This document shows positions 1 through 8,269 of a stretch of DNA of 64,000 bases, in pieces (the stretch's first letter is position 1; each line of letters starts with the position of its first letter). Origin of the DNA: an uncultured Ignavibacteria bacterium (GTDB lineage Bacteria; Bacteroidota; Ignavibacteria; Tepidaquicellales; OLB5); the NCBI GenBank assembly GCA_937873695.1, contig CALMYL010000021.1, positions 1-64,000 on the forward strand, given 5' to 3'. Position numbers and translations under genes: made by a program. Under the pieces are notes generated by a model, which had not been told where the DNA came from, ran no database searches, and saw nothing but the letters and a program-made list of their open reading frames with translations.

Positions 1-332
1 GACCAATATTTTCGCTGTAGTAAATTTCGATGGGCTTCGCCCATCGCTGAGATATCTCGCCACTACGTGGCTTTTAAAGGCGACCCCACCCATCACGCCT
101 ACGGCGTGATTACCCTCCCCAAAGGGGAGGGTGTAATTGACCAATATTTTCGCTGTAGTAAATTTCGATGGGCTTCGCCCATCGCTGAGATATCTCGCCA
201 CTACGTGGCTTTTAAAGGCGACCCCACCCATCACGCCTACGGCGTGATTACCCTCCCCAAAGGGGAGGGTGTAATTGACCAATATTTTCGCTGTAGTAAA
301 TTTCGATGGGCTTCGCCCATCGCTGAGATATT
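1..332. repeat. 138-bp tandem repeat array (2.4 copies, truncated by window edge)
   Basis: Unit boundaries fall at 1, 139 and 277, so the period is exactly 138 bp. The third copy stops matching near 332. Each unit carries three hairpins: CGATGGGC/GCCCATCG around TTC, TCACGCC/GGCGTGA, and CCCTCCCC/GGGGAGGG around AAA. The copies appear identical by eye. A 96-codon frame runs through the array at 67-357, but it only translates the repeat and is not called as a gene. The array probably continues to the left of the window. Confidence 0.9.
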
Positions 333-356
333 GCGCCCCGTTTGGGGCTTATGCTA

Positions 357-472
357 AATGCCTATTCATTTCGATGGGCTTTGCCCATCGCTGATGTATT
401 GCGCCCCTGCGGGGCTTATGCTGAATGCCTATTCATTTCGATGGGCTACGCCCATCGCTGATATATTGCGCC
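357..472. repeat. Two shorter repeat units sharing the CGATGGGC hairpin
   Basis: Two related units start with AATGCCTATTCATTTCGATG (near 357 and 424). Each continues through the same CGATGGGC/GCCCATCG hairpin and a TATTGCGCC tail. They share the hairpin module of the 138-bp array but lack the other two hairpins, so they look like partial or older copies of the same family. Confidence 0.75.
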
Positions 473-864
473 GCTTCGCAGCTTGATTCAGTTAATTCTT
501 CCCATTGATTCGCTTAAATAGGCAGGTGTGAAATTCGCGAAATTAGTGAAATTCGTGGTTAAGTTTTTTGCTTTTAATTCTGCAATTTAACCCCCGTTGT
601 TGGTGTTGCTTGACTTGTTTCTAAGTTCTCCAACAACCAATAAAGGTCAACTGCGGACGCTTAAATATATGAAATAATTCAGGTAAAAATCCTTTGATTC
701 TTTAATCACTTAGCTGAAATTTCAGGTTTAAGTTACTTAAACCAATAATTTCACAGAGTCGCCTTTAAACCCCTAAAAAATATGACTTATATCATTTGTT
801 TATTTGACCCGTTTTGTTAATTTTGTTAGATAATTTTTTTGAAAATAATCGGATAACAACAATA
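473..864. other. Intergenic region, no gene
   Basis: No convincing reading frame. It holds an imperfect inverted repeat (GTTGTTGG at 596-603 with CCAACAAC at 630-637) resembling the one at 9304-9345. Its right end carries the putative promoter of the pnt operon. Otherwise it is AT-rich sequence in which I see nothing. Confidence 0.6.
795..825 (+). promoter_or_regulatory. Putative Bacteroidota-type promoter of the pnt operon
   Basis: TTTG at 795-798, a 19-nt spacer, and TAATTTTG at 818-825 match the Bacteroidota primary-sigma consensus TTTG-N19-21-TAnnTTTG. Transcription would start near 832, which rules out the upstream TTG at 814 as the pntAA start and leaves a leader of about 33 nt before the GTG at 865. 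Whether this organism uses that consensus is inferred. Confidence 0.5.
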
Positions 865-1989
865 GTGGCTATAATAGGAATTCTCAAAGAGCCGGAAGGT
901 GAAAACAGAGTAGTAGCGCTTCCGGAAATAGCAGCGCAGTTGGTAAAGATGAATTTTCAGGTCCTTGTTGAAAGCGGTGCAGGCAGCAAAGCTTTTGCAA
1001 GTGATGAAGACTACAAGGCGCAGGGCGCTGAAATAGGCGATAAAGCCAAGGTGCTTTCTTCATCAGATATCATCCTCAGAATAAACTCGCTTACAAAAGA
1101 TGAGATCACAAAACTGAAATCAGGCTCAGTGGCATTTGCCATTTTCCAGCCGTTCTTTAACCCCGAAACAGTGAAGCTGCTTTTGGATCAGAAGGTATCA
1201 GGGTTCAGCCTTGAAACCATTCCAAGAACAACACGCGCCCAGTCAATGGATATTTTATCCTCGCAGGCAACAGTAGCAGGTTACAAGGCTGTGTTAGTTG
1301 CGGCATCAAACCTGCCCAAATTCTTCCCGATGTTCATGACAGCGGCCGGAAGTATTACTCCAGCCAAAGTACTGATACTCGGCGCGGGAGTTGCGGGTCT
1401 GCAGGCTATTGCTACATCAAGGAAACTTGGTGCAGTGGTTGAAGCATTTGATACGCGCAGCGCGGTTAAGGAAGAAGTAAATTCACTTGGCGCTAAATTT
1501 GTTGAAGTTGAAGGCGCAAAAGATGATAAGGCTGCCGGCGGTTACGCTGTTGAGCAGAGTGAAGAATTTAAAGCAAAACAAAGACAGGTCATTCATGACC
1601 ATGCTGTCAAATCAGACGTGATAATTACAACAGCGCAGATACCGGGAAGGAAAGCCCCTGTGCTTATCACAAAAGAAACAGTTAAGGCCATGAAAAAAGG
1701 CGCTGTTATAATTGATCTTGCGGCATCAACAGGCGGAAACTGTGAACTTTCAAAGAACGAAGAGACGGTAGATGCTGACGGAGTAAAAATAATTGGTTCA
1801 TCATTTTTACCTTCAACTATCCCGTTTGATGCAAGCAAAATGTTCGGAAAGAATGTTCTTACATTCTTAAAGCTTATTTTGAAAGACGGACAGATCAACC
1901 TGAACTTTGAAGACGATCTAGTAAAAGGCACATGCATAACGCATAACGGAGAAATAGTAAACGAGAAATTAAGAGAGGTGGTTAAATAA
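865..1989 (+). CDS. pntAA: NAD(P) transhydrogenase subunit alpha part 1 (PntAA)
   Basis: This is the cytoplasmic NAD(H)-binding domain I of the proton-translocating transhydrogenase, which passes hydride between NADH and NADP+ at the expense of the proton gradient. The N-terminus has the family opening IIGILKEPEGENRVVALPE. A nucleotide-binding loop (LILGAGVAGLQAIATSRKLG) lies near residues 174-193, followed by EAFDTR. I place the start at GTG 865 (374 aa). An open frame extends to TTG 814, but that adds AT-rich residues absent from the family and lies ahead of the putative promoter. GGATA at 851-855 could serve as ribosome binding site. The stop TAA shares one base with the pntAB ATG, indicating translational coupling. 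The alpha subunit is split as in Rhodospirillum-type three-subunit enzymes. Confidence 0.95.
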   Translation: MAIIGILKEPEGENRVVALPEIAAQLVKMNFQVLVESGAGSKAFASDEDYKAQGAEIGDKAKVLSSSDIILRINSLTKDEITKLKSGSVAFAIFQPFFNPETVKLLLDQKVSGFSLETIPRTTRAQSMDILSSQATVAGYKAVLVAASNLPKFFPMFMTAAGSITPAKVLILGAGVAGLQAIATSRKLGAVVEAFDTRSAVKEEVNSLGAKFVEVEGAKDDKAAGGYAVEQSEEFKAKQRQVIHDHAVKSDVIITTAQIPGRKAPVLITKETVKAMKKGAVIIDLAASTGGNCELSKNEETVDADGVKIIGSSFLPSTIPFDASKMFGKNVLTFLKLILKDGQINLNFEDDLVKGTCITHNGEIVNEKLREVVK

Positions 1990-2300
1990 TGGAACAGGTA
2001 TTAGCTTTCATTAGTGAGAATATCAGGTTTATTTACCTGCTTATACTCATGGTTTTCCTTGGGATCGAGGTTATTTCACACGTTCCCTCGGTTCTGCATA
2101 CACCGCTCATGTCAGGAGCAAACGCTATACACGGAGTTGTTATAGTTGGCGCTATTCTGGTGATGGGAAGGGCAGAACCTGATAATTATCTCGCGATAAT
2201 CCTCGGATTCTTTTCGGTAATATTAGGTACATTAAATGTAGTAGGCGGATTTGTAGTAACAGACCGCATGCTTGAAATGTTTAAGAAGAAGAAGAAATGA
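1989..2300 (+). CDS. pntAB: NAD(P) transhydrogenase subunit alpha part 2 (PntAB)
   Basis: This small membrane subunit forms the first transmembrane helices of transhydrogenase domain II, part of the proton channel. The 103-aa product has about three hydrophobic helices (residues 10-30, 45-60, 67-90) with the family segment HVPSVLHTPLMSGANAIHG. It is lysine-rich at the C-terminus. Its start overlaps the pntAA stop by one base and its stop lies one base before the pntB ATG, so the three genes form one tightly coupled operon. Confidence 0.95.
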   Translation: MEQVLAFISENIRFIYLLILMVFLGIEVISHVPSVLHTPLMSGANAIHGVVIVGAILVMGRAEPDNYLAIILGFFSVILGTLNVVGGFVVTDRMLEMFKKKKK

Positions 2301-2301
2301 C

Positions 2302-3684
2302 ATGGAAAAATATATAGTTGATATAATATACTTAATAGGCTCGGTTACCTTCATATTGGGATTAAAAATGCTGAGCCATCCTGACAGCGCGAGAAAGGGA
2401 AACCTGATAGCTGCTGCAGGTATGACAATTGCTATTCTGGGGGCTATTTTTCTGGAAAAAGGTATTAATAATTATTTATGGATCTTCGGCGGAATCATAA
2501 TTGGAACCATTGTGGGCTGGATAGCTGCAAAGAGAGTTAAAATGACTGCTATGCCGCAAATGGTATCGTTGTTTAACGGAATGGGCGGCGCATGCGCTGC
2601 TGTTATTTCCATTGTTGAATACACCAAACATGATTTCAGCCACGGCGGCGCCGCACTTATTGCCATTATAATGGCGGGATTAATAATAGGTACGGTATCA
2701 TTTACAGGAAGTATGATAGCTTTCGGGAAACTTAACGGTAATATAGGTGATAAGGTTTTCCCGGGGCAGAAGTTCATCAACCTGGTGATACTGCTGGCAG
2801 CAGTTTCGCTTGCAACTTATCTTTCAATGCAGCCTGCAGCAGATAATACACTGCTGCTTGTTACGCTTGGAATTGCTGTATTATACGGTGTAATGTTCGT
2901 AATGCCGATAGGCGGAGCGGATATGCCGGTAGTAATATCACTGCTGAACTCCTTTACAGGTGTTGCAGCGGCATTTGCCGGATTTGTTTACAACAACCAG
3001 GTTATGTTAACAGGCGGTATCCTTGTAGGATCAGCCGGTACGATATTAACCATTCTGATGTGTAAAGCAATGAACCGTTCGCTCTTCAACGTTATTGCAG
3101 GTGCCTTTGGCACAGCAGGCGGAGCAGGCGGCAGCGGCGATAAACAGCAGGGTACTGTAAAAGAGATCTCAGCTTCAGACGCTGCAGTTTTACTGGCTTA
3201 TTCAAAGAAAGTATTCATAGTTCCGGGTTACGGACTTGCTGTTGCTCAGGCACAGCATACATGCCATGAACTTGAAAAACTTCTTGAAGAAAAAGGCGTT
3301 GAAGTTAAATACGCTATTCACCGTGTTGCAGGCAGAATGCCGGGTCATATGAATGTACTTCTTGCTGAAGCAGATGTACCATATGACAAGCTTCTGGAGA
3401 TGGAAGATGCAAACAGTGAAATGCCCAATACGGATGTAAGCATAATCATCGGTGCAAATGACGTTGTAAATCCTGCCGCAAGGCATGACCAGTCCAGCCC
3501 GATATACGGAATGCCGATACTTGATGTTGATAAATCAGCTAACGTGATAATTATGAAACGCTCTATGGCAGCAGGATATGCGGGTATTGATAATGAGCTG
3601 TTCTACTATCCGAACAACCGTATGCTGTTTGGTGATGCTAAGGCATCATTGCAGAAACTGGTTACGGAAGTAAAAGGCTTATAA
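2302..3684 (+). CDS. pntB: NAD(P) transhydrogenase subunit beta (PntB)
   Basis: The beta subunit supplies the remaining membrane helices of domain II and the NADP(H)-binding domain III. Residues 1-260 are very hydrophobic, with glycine-rich helices (FNGMGGACAA, MPIGGADMPVVISLLNSFTG). The C-terminal domain has the NADP-binding features VPGYGLAVAQAQHT, HRVAGRMPGHMNVLLAEA and IIGANDVVNPAA, and the MKRSMAAGYAGIDN loop. I choose ATG 2302 (460 aa) because it directly follows the pntAB stop; the frame remains open to 2272 inside pntAB. A strong terminator follows. Confidence 0.96.
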   Translation: MEKYIVDIIYLIGSVTFILGLKMLSHPDSARKGNLIAAAGMTIAILGAIFLEKGINNYLWIFGGIIIGTIVGWIAAKRVKMTAMPQMVSLFNGMGGACAAVISIVEYTKHDFSHGGAALIAIIMAGLIIGTVSFTGSMIAFGKLNGNIGDKVFPGQKFINLVILLAAVSLATYLSMQPAADNTLLLVTLGIAVLYGVMFVMPIGGADMPVVISLLNSFTGVAAAFAGFVYNNQVMLTGGILVGSAGTILTILMCKAMNRSLFNVIAGAFGTAGGAGGSGDKQQGTVKEISASDAAVLLAYSKKVFIVPGYGLAVAQAQHTCHELEKLLEEKGVEVKYAIHRVAGRMPGHMNVLLAEADVPYDKLLEMEDANSEMPNTDVSIIIGANDVVNPAARHDQSSPIYGMPILDVDKSANVIIMKRSMAAGYAGIDNELFYYPNNRMLFGDAKASLQKLVTEVKGL

Positions 3685-3727
3685 TATCAGATCTTTTTGG
3701 TTTCGTTACGGTTAATTGAATAAATTG

Positions 3728-3756
3728 AAGGACACAGAAATGTGTCCTTTTTTTTA
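3728..3756 (+). terminator. Rho-independent terminator after pntB
   Basis: AAGGACACA / TGTGTCCTT hairpin with GAAA loop, followed by a run of T. It ends the pnt operon. Confidence 0.9.
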
Positions 3757-3838
3757 GTCTGCAGATACTGAAACTGCGCACACACTTATATATTTTAATA
3801 AGAAACTTTAATTACGATATTTATATTGATTTATAATA

Positions 3839-5164
3839 ATGGGCTTGATTAAACCTCTCATACATATAGTATTGTTTTACCTTGTGTTAACGGGTTCAAT
3901 TATGTATTCGCAATGGTCAAAGATCAATACTTCAGGTAGTGTTCCGCATCTTAAAAATGCGACGGCAATATATGATCCGGTTGGGAACCGCATGATAGTT
4001 TTTGGCGGCAGGAATGCCGCCGGCGAGCCTGTTGGTGTGATATGGAGCCTGAACCTCCTGAATAATTCCTGGGTCCAGATAATCCCGAACGGCGGCCCCA
4101 ATCCGCCTGCCAGATTTACACATAATGCCTATTACCATCAAAATGCAAATGCGATGATCATATGGTCAGGGCAGGGTGTATCTTCCGCGCTGTATAACGA
4201 TGTATGGAGATTCAGTTTCGCATCAAACAGCTGGTCTCTTGTTTGGCCGGATGGCAACGCCTCCGGCGTTCCCGTAAAAAGATACGGTACCGCATCTGTG
4301 TTTGAGCCGGTTTCAGGTAAAATAACAACATTTGCGGGTTTCACCGCAAACGGAAGATTTGATGATACATGGAGCTTTGACGTAAACAGCCTGATATGGC
4401 AGGAGAGGACAAATTCAGTTCATCCGCCGAAAAGATGCCTGCATTCCGCTGTTTACGCAAGTGATCTGGGCAAATTTGTTATATACGGCGGTCAGGATAC
4501 AGGTCCATTAGATGATATATGGCAATGTACATTAAGCAATTACCAGTGGGAAAATATCACGCCTCAGATCAAACCACCGGCGAGATTCTGGAATACGATG
4601 ATATATTACACAGGCGGAAACATACTTATTTTCGGGGGACTAGGTACATCTGCAAGGAACGATATGTGGAAATACAGAATGTCAGCCGGAGTTTGGGAAT
4701 ATATAAATCCCGGTGCAACCGTGCCTGCGGCACGCTGGGGACATACAGGCATATACATCCAATCAGAAGACCGTATGATAATTTTCGGAGGTGAAGGCGA
4801 TTCATTGTACAAAGATACGTGGCAGTACAGCAATGTAAGCGCAATAGGTATTGAACCTATATCAAATGTTATCCCGAAGGAGTATAAGTTAGAGCAGAAT
4901 TATCCTAATCCTTTTAATCCGGTTACGAAGATAAGGTTCAAAATTCCAAATGACAAATCCGCCATCGGCGAACAAATGTCAAATGTCAAATTGGAAGTTT
5001 TTGATATTACAGGAGGATTAATTGTTGTTTCAGTTGATGGAATATTACAGGCGGGGGAGTATGAAGTGGGCTTCGATGGCAGCGGACTTCCCAGCGGTGT
5101 ATATTTTTACAGGTTAAGTTCGGGAAGCTTTGTGCAAACACAGAAGATGATACTTTTGAAATAG
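3839..5164 (+). CDS. Secreted kelch-repeat protein with T9SS sorting domain
   Basis: 441 aa. Residues 1-25 form a signal peptide (hydrophobic core IVLFYLVLTGSIMYS). Residues 45-345 hold six or so kelch-type repeats, each with a variant of MIVFGG / W.Y / PPARxxHxA, predicting a beta-propeller. The C-terminal 80 residues are a T9SS type-A sorting domain: NYPNPFNPVTKI, FDITGGLI, SGVYFYRL and a final QKMILLK. The protein should be exported and anchored to, or released from, the cell surface. Ligand or enzymatic function is not evident; kelch propellers are often binding modules, and no galactose-oxidase copper ligands were recognised. It stands alone between two terminators. Confidence 0.85.
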   Translation: MGLIKPLIHIVLFYLVLTGSIMYSQWSKINTSGSVPHLKNATAIYDPVGNRMIVFGGRNAAGEPVGVIWSLNLLNNSWVQIIPNGGPNPPARFTHNAYYHQNANAMIIWSGQGVSSALYNDVWRFSFASNSWSLVWPDGNASGVPVKRYGTASVFEPVSGKITTFAGFTANGRFDDTWSFDVNSLIWQERTNSVHPPKRCLHSAVYASDLGKFVIYGGQDTGPLDDIWQCTLSNYQWENITPQIKPPARFWNTMIYYTGGNILIFGGLGTSARNDMWKYRMSAGVWEYINPGATVPAARWGHTGIYIQSEDRMIIFGGEGDSLYKDTWQYSNVSAIGIEPISNVIPKEYKLEQNYPNPFNPVTKIRFKIPNDKSAIGEQMSNVKLEVFDITGGLIVVSVDGILQAGEYEVGFDGSGLPSGVYFYRLSSGSFVQTQKMILLK

Positions 5165-5205
5165 AAGTACTCTAAGTATTATAAAATTTTATATATTAGA
5201 CCAAA

Positions 5206-5235
5206 AGTCGGGTAATTTATCCGACTATTTTTTTG
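5206..5235 (+). terminator. Rho-independent terminator
   Basis: AGTCGGGTA / TATCCGACT stem (one G-T pair) followed by ATTTTTTTTG, 40 bp after the kelch protein gene. Confidence 0.8.
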
Positions 5236-5334
5236 ATTGATTGAGGTTAAAATTTTGAGTATTTTTGCTGTTTAGTCCAAAATTAACAGTCTATTAGAAT
5301 TAACATAAATTATTGTAGAAATGACAGCTGAAAA

Positions 5335-6399
5335 ATGACAAGAATTGATAAAATCAGAGATATAATAAAGGAACTTGATCTCGATGCATTTTATGTTACT
5401 CACATACCTAACATTCGTTATTTAAGCGGATTTTCGGGTTCATCAGCGTACATCTTAATCACAAGAGATAAGAATTACTTTTTCACAGATTTCCGTTATA
5501 AAACACAATCAGCCGAACAAGTAAAAGGCTTTGAAATTGAGGTCAATTTTTCACCTGCGGTGAAAATAAAAGAGACTATACTTAATGCGAAGCTGGTAAA
5601 TATTGGATTTGAATCATCGCATTTAACAATTCACCAGCTTGAACAATTGAAGGAATCACTGCCCGGTGTGAATTTTGTAAGCGTACCCGAAAGAATTGAA
5701 AAGCTTACAATGATAAAGACACCCGATGAAATTGCAAAAATAAAAGCCGCATGTGAAATTACAGACAGGGTCTTTACGAAGCTGCTTGAAATAATCAAAC
5801 CGGGAATGAAGGAAAGTGATGTATCAGCGGAAATTTCCTATTGGCATAAAAAATACGGGGCGGAAAAAGACTCATTTGACCCTATTGTTGCAAGCGGCTG
5901 GCGCGGAGCGCTTCCGCATGGTATGGCAAGCCATAAAGTGATTGAGTCAGGTGAAATGGTCACACTGGATTTTGGATGCATCTATGAAGGCTTCTGCAGT
6001 GATATGACAAGGACAATATCTGTTGGCAAGCCTAAGAGTGATGAGATGGTTAAGATATATGATGTAGTGCTGCAGTCACAGTTACTTGCTGTTAATGCAA
6101 CAAAAGATGGTGCAGTAACAAAAGACCTGGATACAATATCCCGTGATTATATAAATTCAAAAGGGTATGAAGGAAAGTTTGGGCATGGTTTAGGTCACGG
6201 ACTCGGAATTGAAGTACACGAAATGCCAAGCGTTAGCCAGAGGATGGATATGACAATACCCGAAAACGTAGTGTTTACAATCGAGCCCGGTATATACATT
6301 GAGGGGCTTGGCGGTGTTAGGATAGAAGATGATGTGGTTACCAAAGCCGGCGGCTGTGATGTGCTGAATAAATCATCAAAAGAACTGATTATAATTTAA
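5335..6399 (+). CDS. Xaa-Pro aminopeptidase / M24 family metallopeptidase
   Basis: 354 aa, cytoplasmic. It has the two-domain architecture of aminopeptidase P or prolidase: a creatinase-like N-terminal domain (residues 1-125, opening with MTRIDKIRDIIKELDLDAFY and NIRYLSGFSGS) and a pita-bread M24 domain. The metal ligands are visible in order: LDFGCIYEGFCSDMTRT (two Asp), GHGLGHGLGIEVHE (His), FTIEPGIYI (Glu) and GVRIEDDVV (Glu). It would remove N-terminal residues preceding proline or cleave Xaa-Pro dipeptides; the sequence alone does not separate PepP from PepQ, though the length suits the short PepQ/YpdF-like group. Monocistronic. Confidence 0.92.
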   Translation: MTRIDKIRDIIKELDLDAFYVTHIPNIRYLSGFSGSSAYILITRDKNYFFTDFRYKTQSAEQVKGFEIEVNFSPAVKIKETILNAKLVNIGFESSHLTIHQLEQLKESLPGVNFVSVPERIEKLTMIKTPDEIAKIKAACEITDRVFTKLLEIIKPGMKESDVSAEISYWHKKYGAEKDSFDPIVASGWRGALPHGMASHKVIESGEMVTLDFGCIYEGFCSDMTRTISVGKPKSDEMVKIYDVVLQSQLLAVNATKDGAVTKDLDTISRDYINSKGYEGKFGHGLGHGLGIEVHEMPSVSQRMDMTIPENVVFTIEPGIYIEGLGGVRIEDDVVTKAGGCDVLNKSSKELIII

Positions 6400-6407
6400 A
6401 TTTTTAT

Positions 6408-6528
6408 TGGAGTGAACTGACTGTGTCAGTTCGGGATTATAATTATGATAACACCATATGGTCAGGCAGTCAACACATTTCAAAAATTATTTTAAACAAA
6501 ATGGCATTGACACAGTCAATGCAATCCA
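6408..6528. mobile_element. 121-bp MITE-like element with palindromic inverted ends
   Basis: The ends at 6408-6434 and 6502-6528 are inverted repeats matching at 20 of 27 positions, including an uninterrupted 11-base core (TGACTGTGTCA). Each end also folds by itself: GAACTGAC-TGT-GTCAGTTC at 6414-6432 and GCATTGAC-ACA-GTCAATGC at 6504-6522. No coding capacity. It lies directly in front of the glycosyltransferase gene. Confidence 0.55.
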
Positions 6529-6540
6529 AAAGATATCTAT

Positions 6541-7869
6541 TTGAAAAAAGTTTTAGTAATAACACATGATTTTCCGCCTTTGGGCAAGGGCAGCGTACTG
6601 CGCCCGCTAAAGTTCAGCAAGTATTTTAAAAATTACGGCTGGGAGCCAATAGTGCTCACATCGACGCCGCGGACGTATTATTTCAGGGATGACAGTCTTT
6701 TGAGGGAAGCGGAATCCTGCGGTATAAAAATATACAGGACTCCCGGGAGCAGCAATAACCTGCTTACCGGCAGGAAATTAAAAGATCTGCCCAATGAAGG
6801 CTCGAGAAAACTGAAGCGAAAGCTCAGCCGTTACCGCAAACAGCCCGATGAACACAGAAGCTGGATAAATAAAGCCGTAAAGCTGGGCAAAGAAATAATT
6901 GAATCGCATAAAATTGAAATTATCTATGCAACCGGCCCATCGTTTACCGCACTGATCGCGGCGGGTGAATTAAAGGAGAAATTCAAAATTCCGCTGGTAA
7001 CCGATTACCAGGATTCATGGCTGCACTCGCCAAGCGCTTATTACCCTATGGGGTATCACCGCCTGCGCAATATGAAGCTTGAACAGGAAGTAATTAAGGT
7101 TACTGATGAAATTATCACCACCAACCGCAGAATTAAGGAATACCTGATAGAAGAGTATGATTACCTGAGGCATGATGATATAAATATCATTCACCACGGT
7201 TATGATAACGATGACCTGAAGCTTGCTGCCGAGGGTCAGCTGCCCGAAAAACCAAAGATGCGTTTTACCACTTCGGGCAACTTCTTTGATCTGGTTACAC
7301 CGAAATACTTCTTTGAGGGTATGCGCCTGGCTTTTGAAAAAAGACCTGATATGCGCGGTAAGATAGAAGCGTGTTTTATCGGGGGACTCTCAAAGGAAAA
7401 TCTGAAGCTTATACAAAAAAATAATGTATCTGACGCGGTTATTAACCCCGGGTATGTTGATCACATTGAATCAATCAGATACCTTATGGCAAGTGATGTG
7501 TTATGGTTTATGATCGATAAGGGAGTTGGCGAAGAAGTAATTGCGCCGGTAAGGCTTGCCGAGTATTTTGGCGTACGCAAACCAATACTTGCCTGTGTGC
7601 CGGATGGCGCTGCGAAGCAGCTTATGCGCGATTATGAGGCTGTGAGGATTTGCGAGCCCGATGAGCCTGCAGATATTGCAACGCTGATAATTGAATATTA
7701 TGAGCTATATACAAAACGTATGATGCCTATTGCTAATGAGGAAGTGGTTAAGAAATTCAATATTGATAAATTGACTTACCAGTTAGTACGGTATTTTGAG
7801 TTCCTGCGGGATATACCACCTGAGTTTGGAATAAGGAAAGCGAAGCCTGCTGTAGAGAATGAGTATTAG
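6541..7869 (+). CDS. Glycosyltransferase, GT4-like (GT-B fold)
   Basis: 442 aa. The N-terminus VLVITHDFPPLGKGSVLRPL is typical of GT-B glycosyltransferases that build cell-surface polysaccharides, with a glycine-rich loop after the first beta strand. YATGPSFTALIAA and LVTDYQDSW follow, and the C-terminal half contains the nucleotide-sugar-binding region (GYVDHIESIRYLMASDVLWF, then VAPVRLAEYFGVRKPILA-like sequence near 350-375). The start is TTG at 6541 (TTG AAA AAA GTT), giving the expected MKKVLVITHDF opening; no ATG lies nearby. Donor and acceptor sugars cannot be read from the sequence. No other polysaccharide genes adjoin it except the sugar-dehydrogenase-like gene at 8270. Confidence 0.85.
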   Translation: MKKVLVITHDFPPLGKGSVLRPLKFSKYFKNYGWEPIVLTSTPRTYYFRDDSLLREAESCGIKIYRTPGSSNNLLTGRKLKDLPNEGSRKLKRKLSRYRKQPDEHRSWINKAVKLGKEIIESHKIEIIYATGPSFTALIAAGELKEKFKIPLVTDYQDSWLHSPSAYYPMGYHRLRNMKLEQEVIKVTDEIITTNRRIKEYLIEEYDYLRHDDINIIHHGYDNDDLKLAAEGQLPEKPKMRFTTSGNFFDLVTPKYFFEGMRLAFEKRPDMRGKIEACFIGGLSKENLKLIQKNNVSDAVINPGYVDHIESIRYLMASDVLWFMIDKGVGEEVIAPVRLAEYFGVRKPILACVPDGAAKQLMRDYEAVRICEPDEPADIATLIIEYYELYTKRMMPIANEEVVKKFNIDKLTYQLVRYFEFLRDIPPEFGIRKAKPAVENEY

Positions 7870-8269
7870 ATTTTGATTTAGATTGTGAAGTTGTACATTC
7901 TCCAAATTACATTTGTACCCATACGTACAATAAATAGCTTATTTAAATGTTCTGTTACTTTCTTTTGAGCGATCAAAAGAAAGTAACCAAAGAAAAATCG
8001 CCCGCTGCTGAAAATTACCTGAAATTATTTTCGCTTTATAGGAAAATAAACTTCCTCTGCTATAGCATATTAAGTCCTTCGGCTCGTCACGCTAAAGGCG
8101 TGACTCAAACAAATTTTCCTGTGTTGATTCTGCTCAAATAATTTCCATGACTGCACACGCAGTCAGACGGTAATTTTCAAAGGCGGGTTTATATTAAAAA
8201 TTGTATTATAGTGTTAGGAATTGTAATTGAATTCTCGTTTTTGGCATTTGTGCTTTGGAATTTGGCATT
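7870..8269. other. Intergenic region of stacked palindromes
   Basis: No gene. It holds a perfect 15-bp inverted repeat (7954-7968 with 7973-7987, arms GTTACTTTCTTTTGA / TCAAAAGAAAGTAAC, 4-nt loop), a GTCACGC/GCGTGAC hairpin (8086-8104) and a GACTGC/GCAGTC hairpin (8150-8165). A 64-codon frame at 7947-8141 only reads through these repeats and is rejected as a gene. Confidence 0.7.

Noticed and set aside
67-357. 96-codon ORF with an internally duplicated protein sequence
   Set aside because: It is only the translation of the 138-bp hairpin repeats; no ribosome site, no family resemblance, and the duplication is at DNA level.
1-472. Possible CRISPR array
   Set aside because: The period is constant at 138 bp and the copies are the same along their full length; there are no unique spacers of 30-40 bp and no cas genes.
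7947-8141. 64-codon ORF
   Set aside because: Its first part translates a perfect palindrome and the rest other repeats; sequences of this kind are a known source of spurious small proteins.
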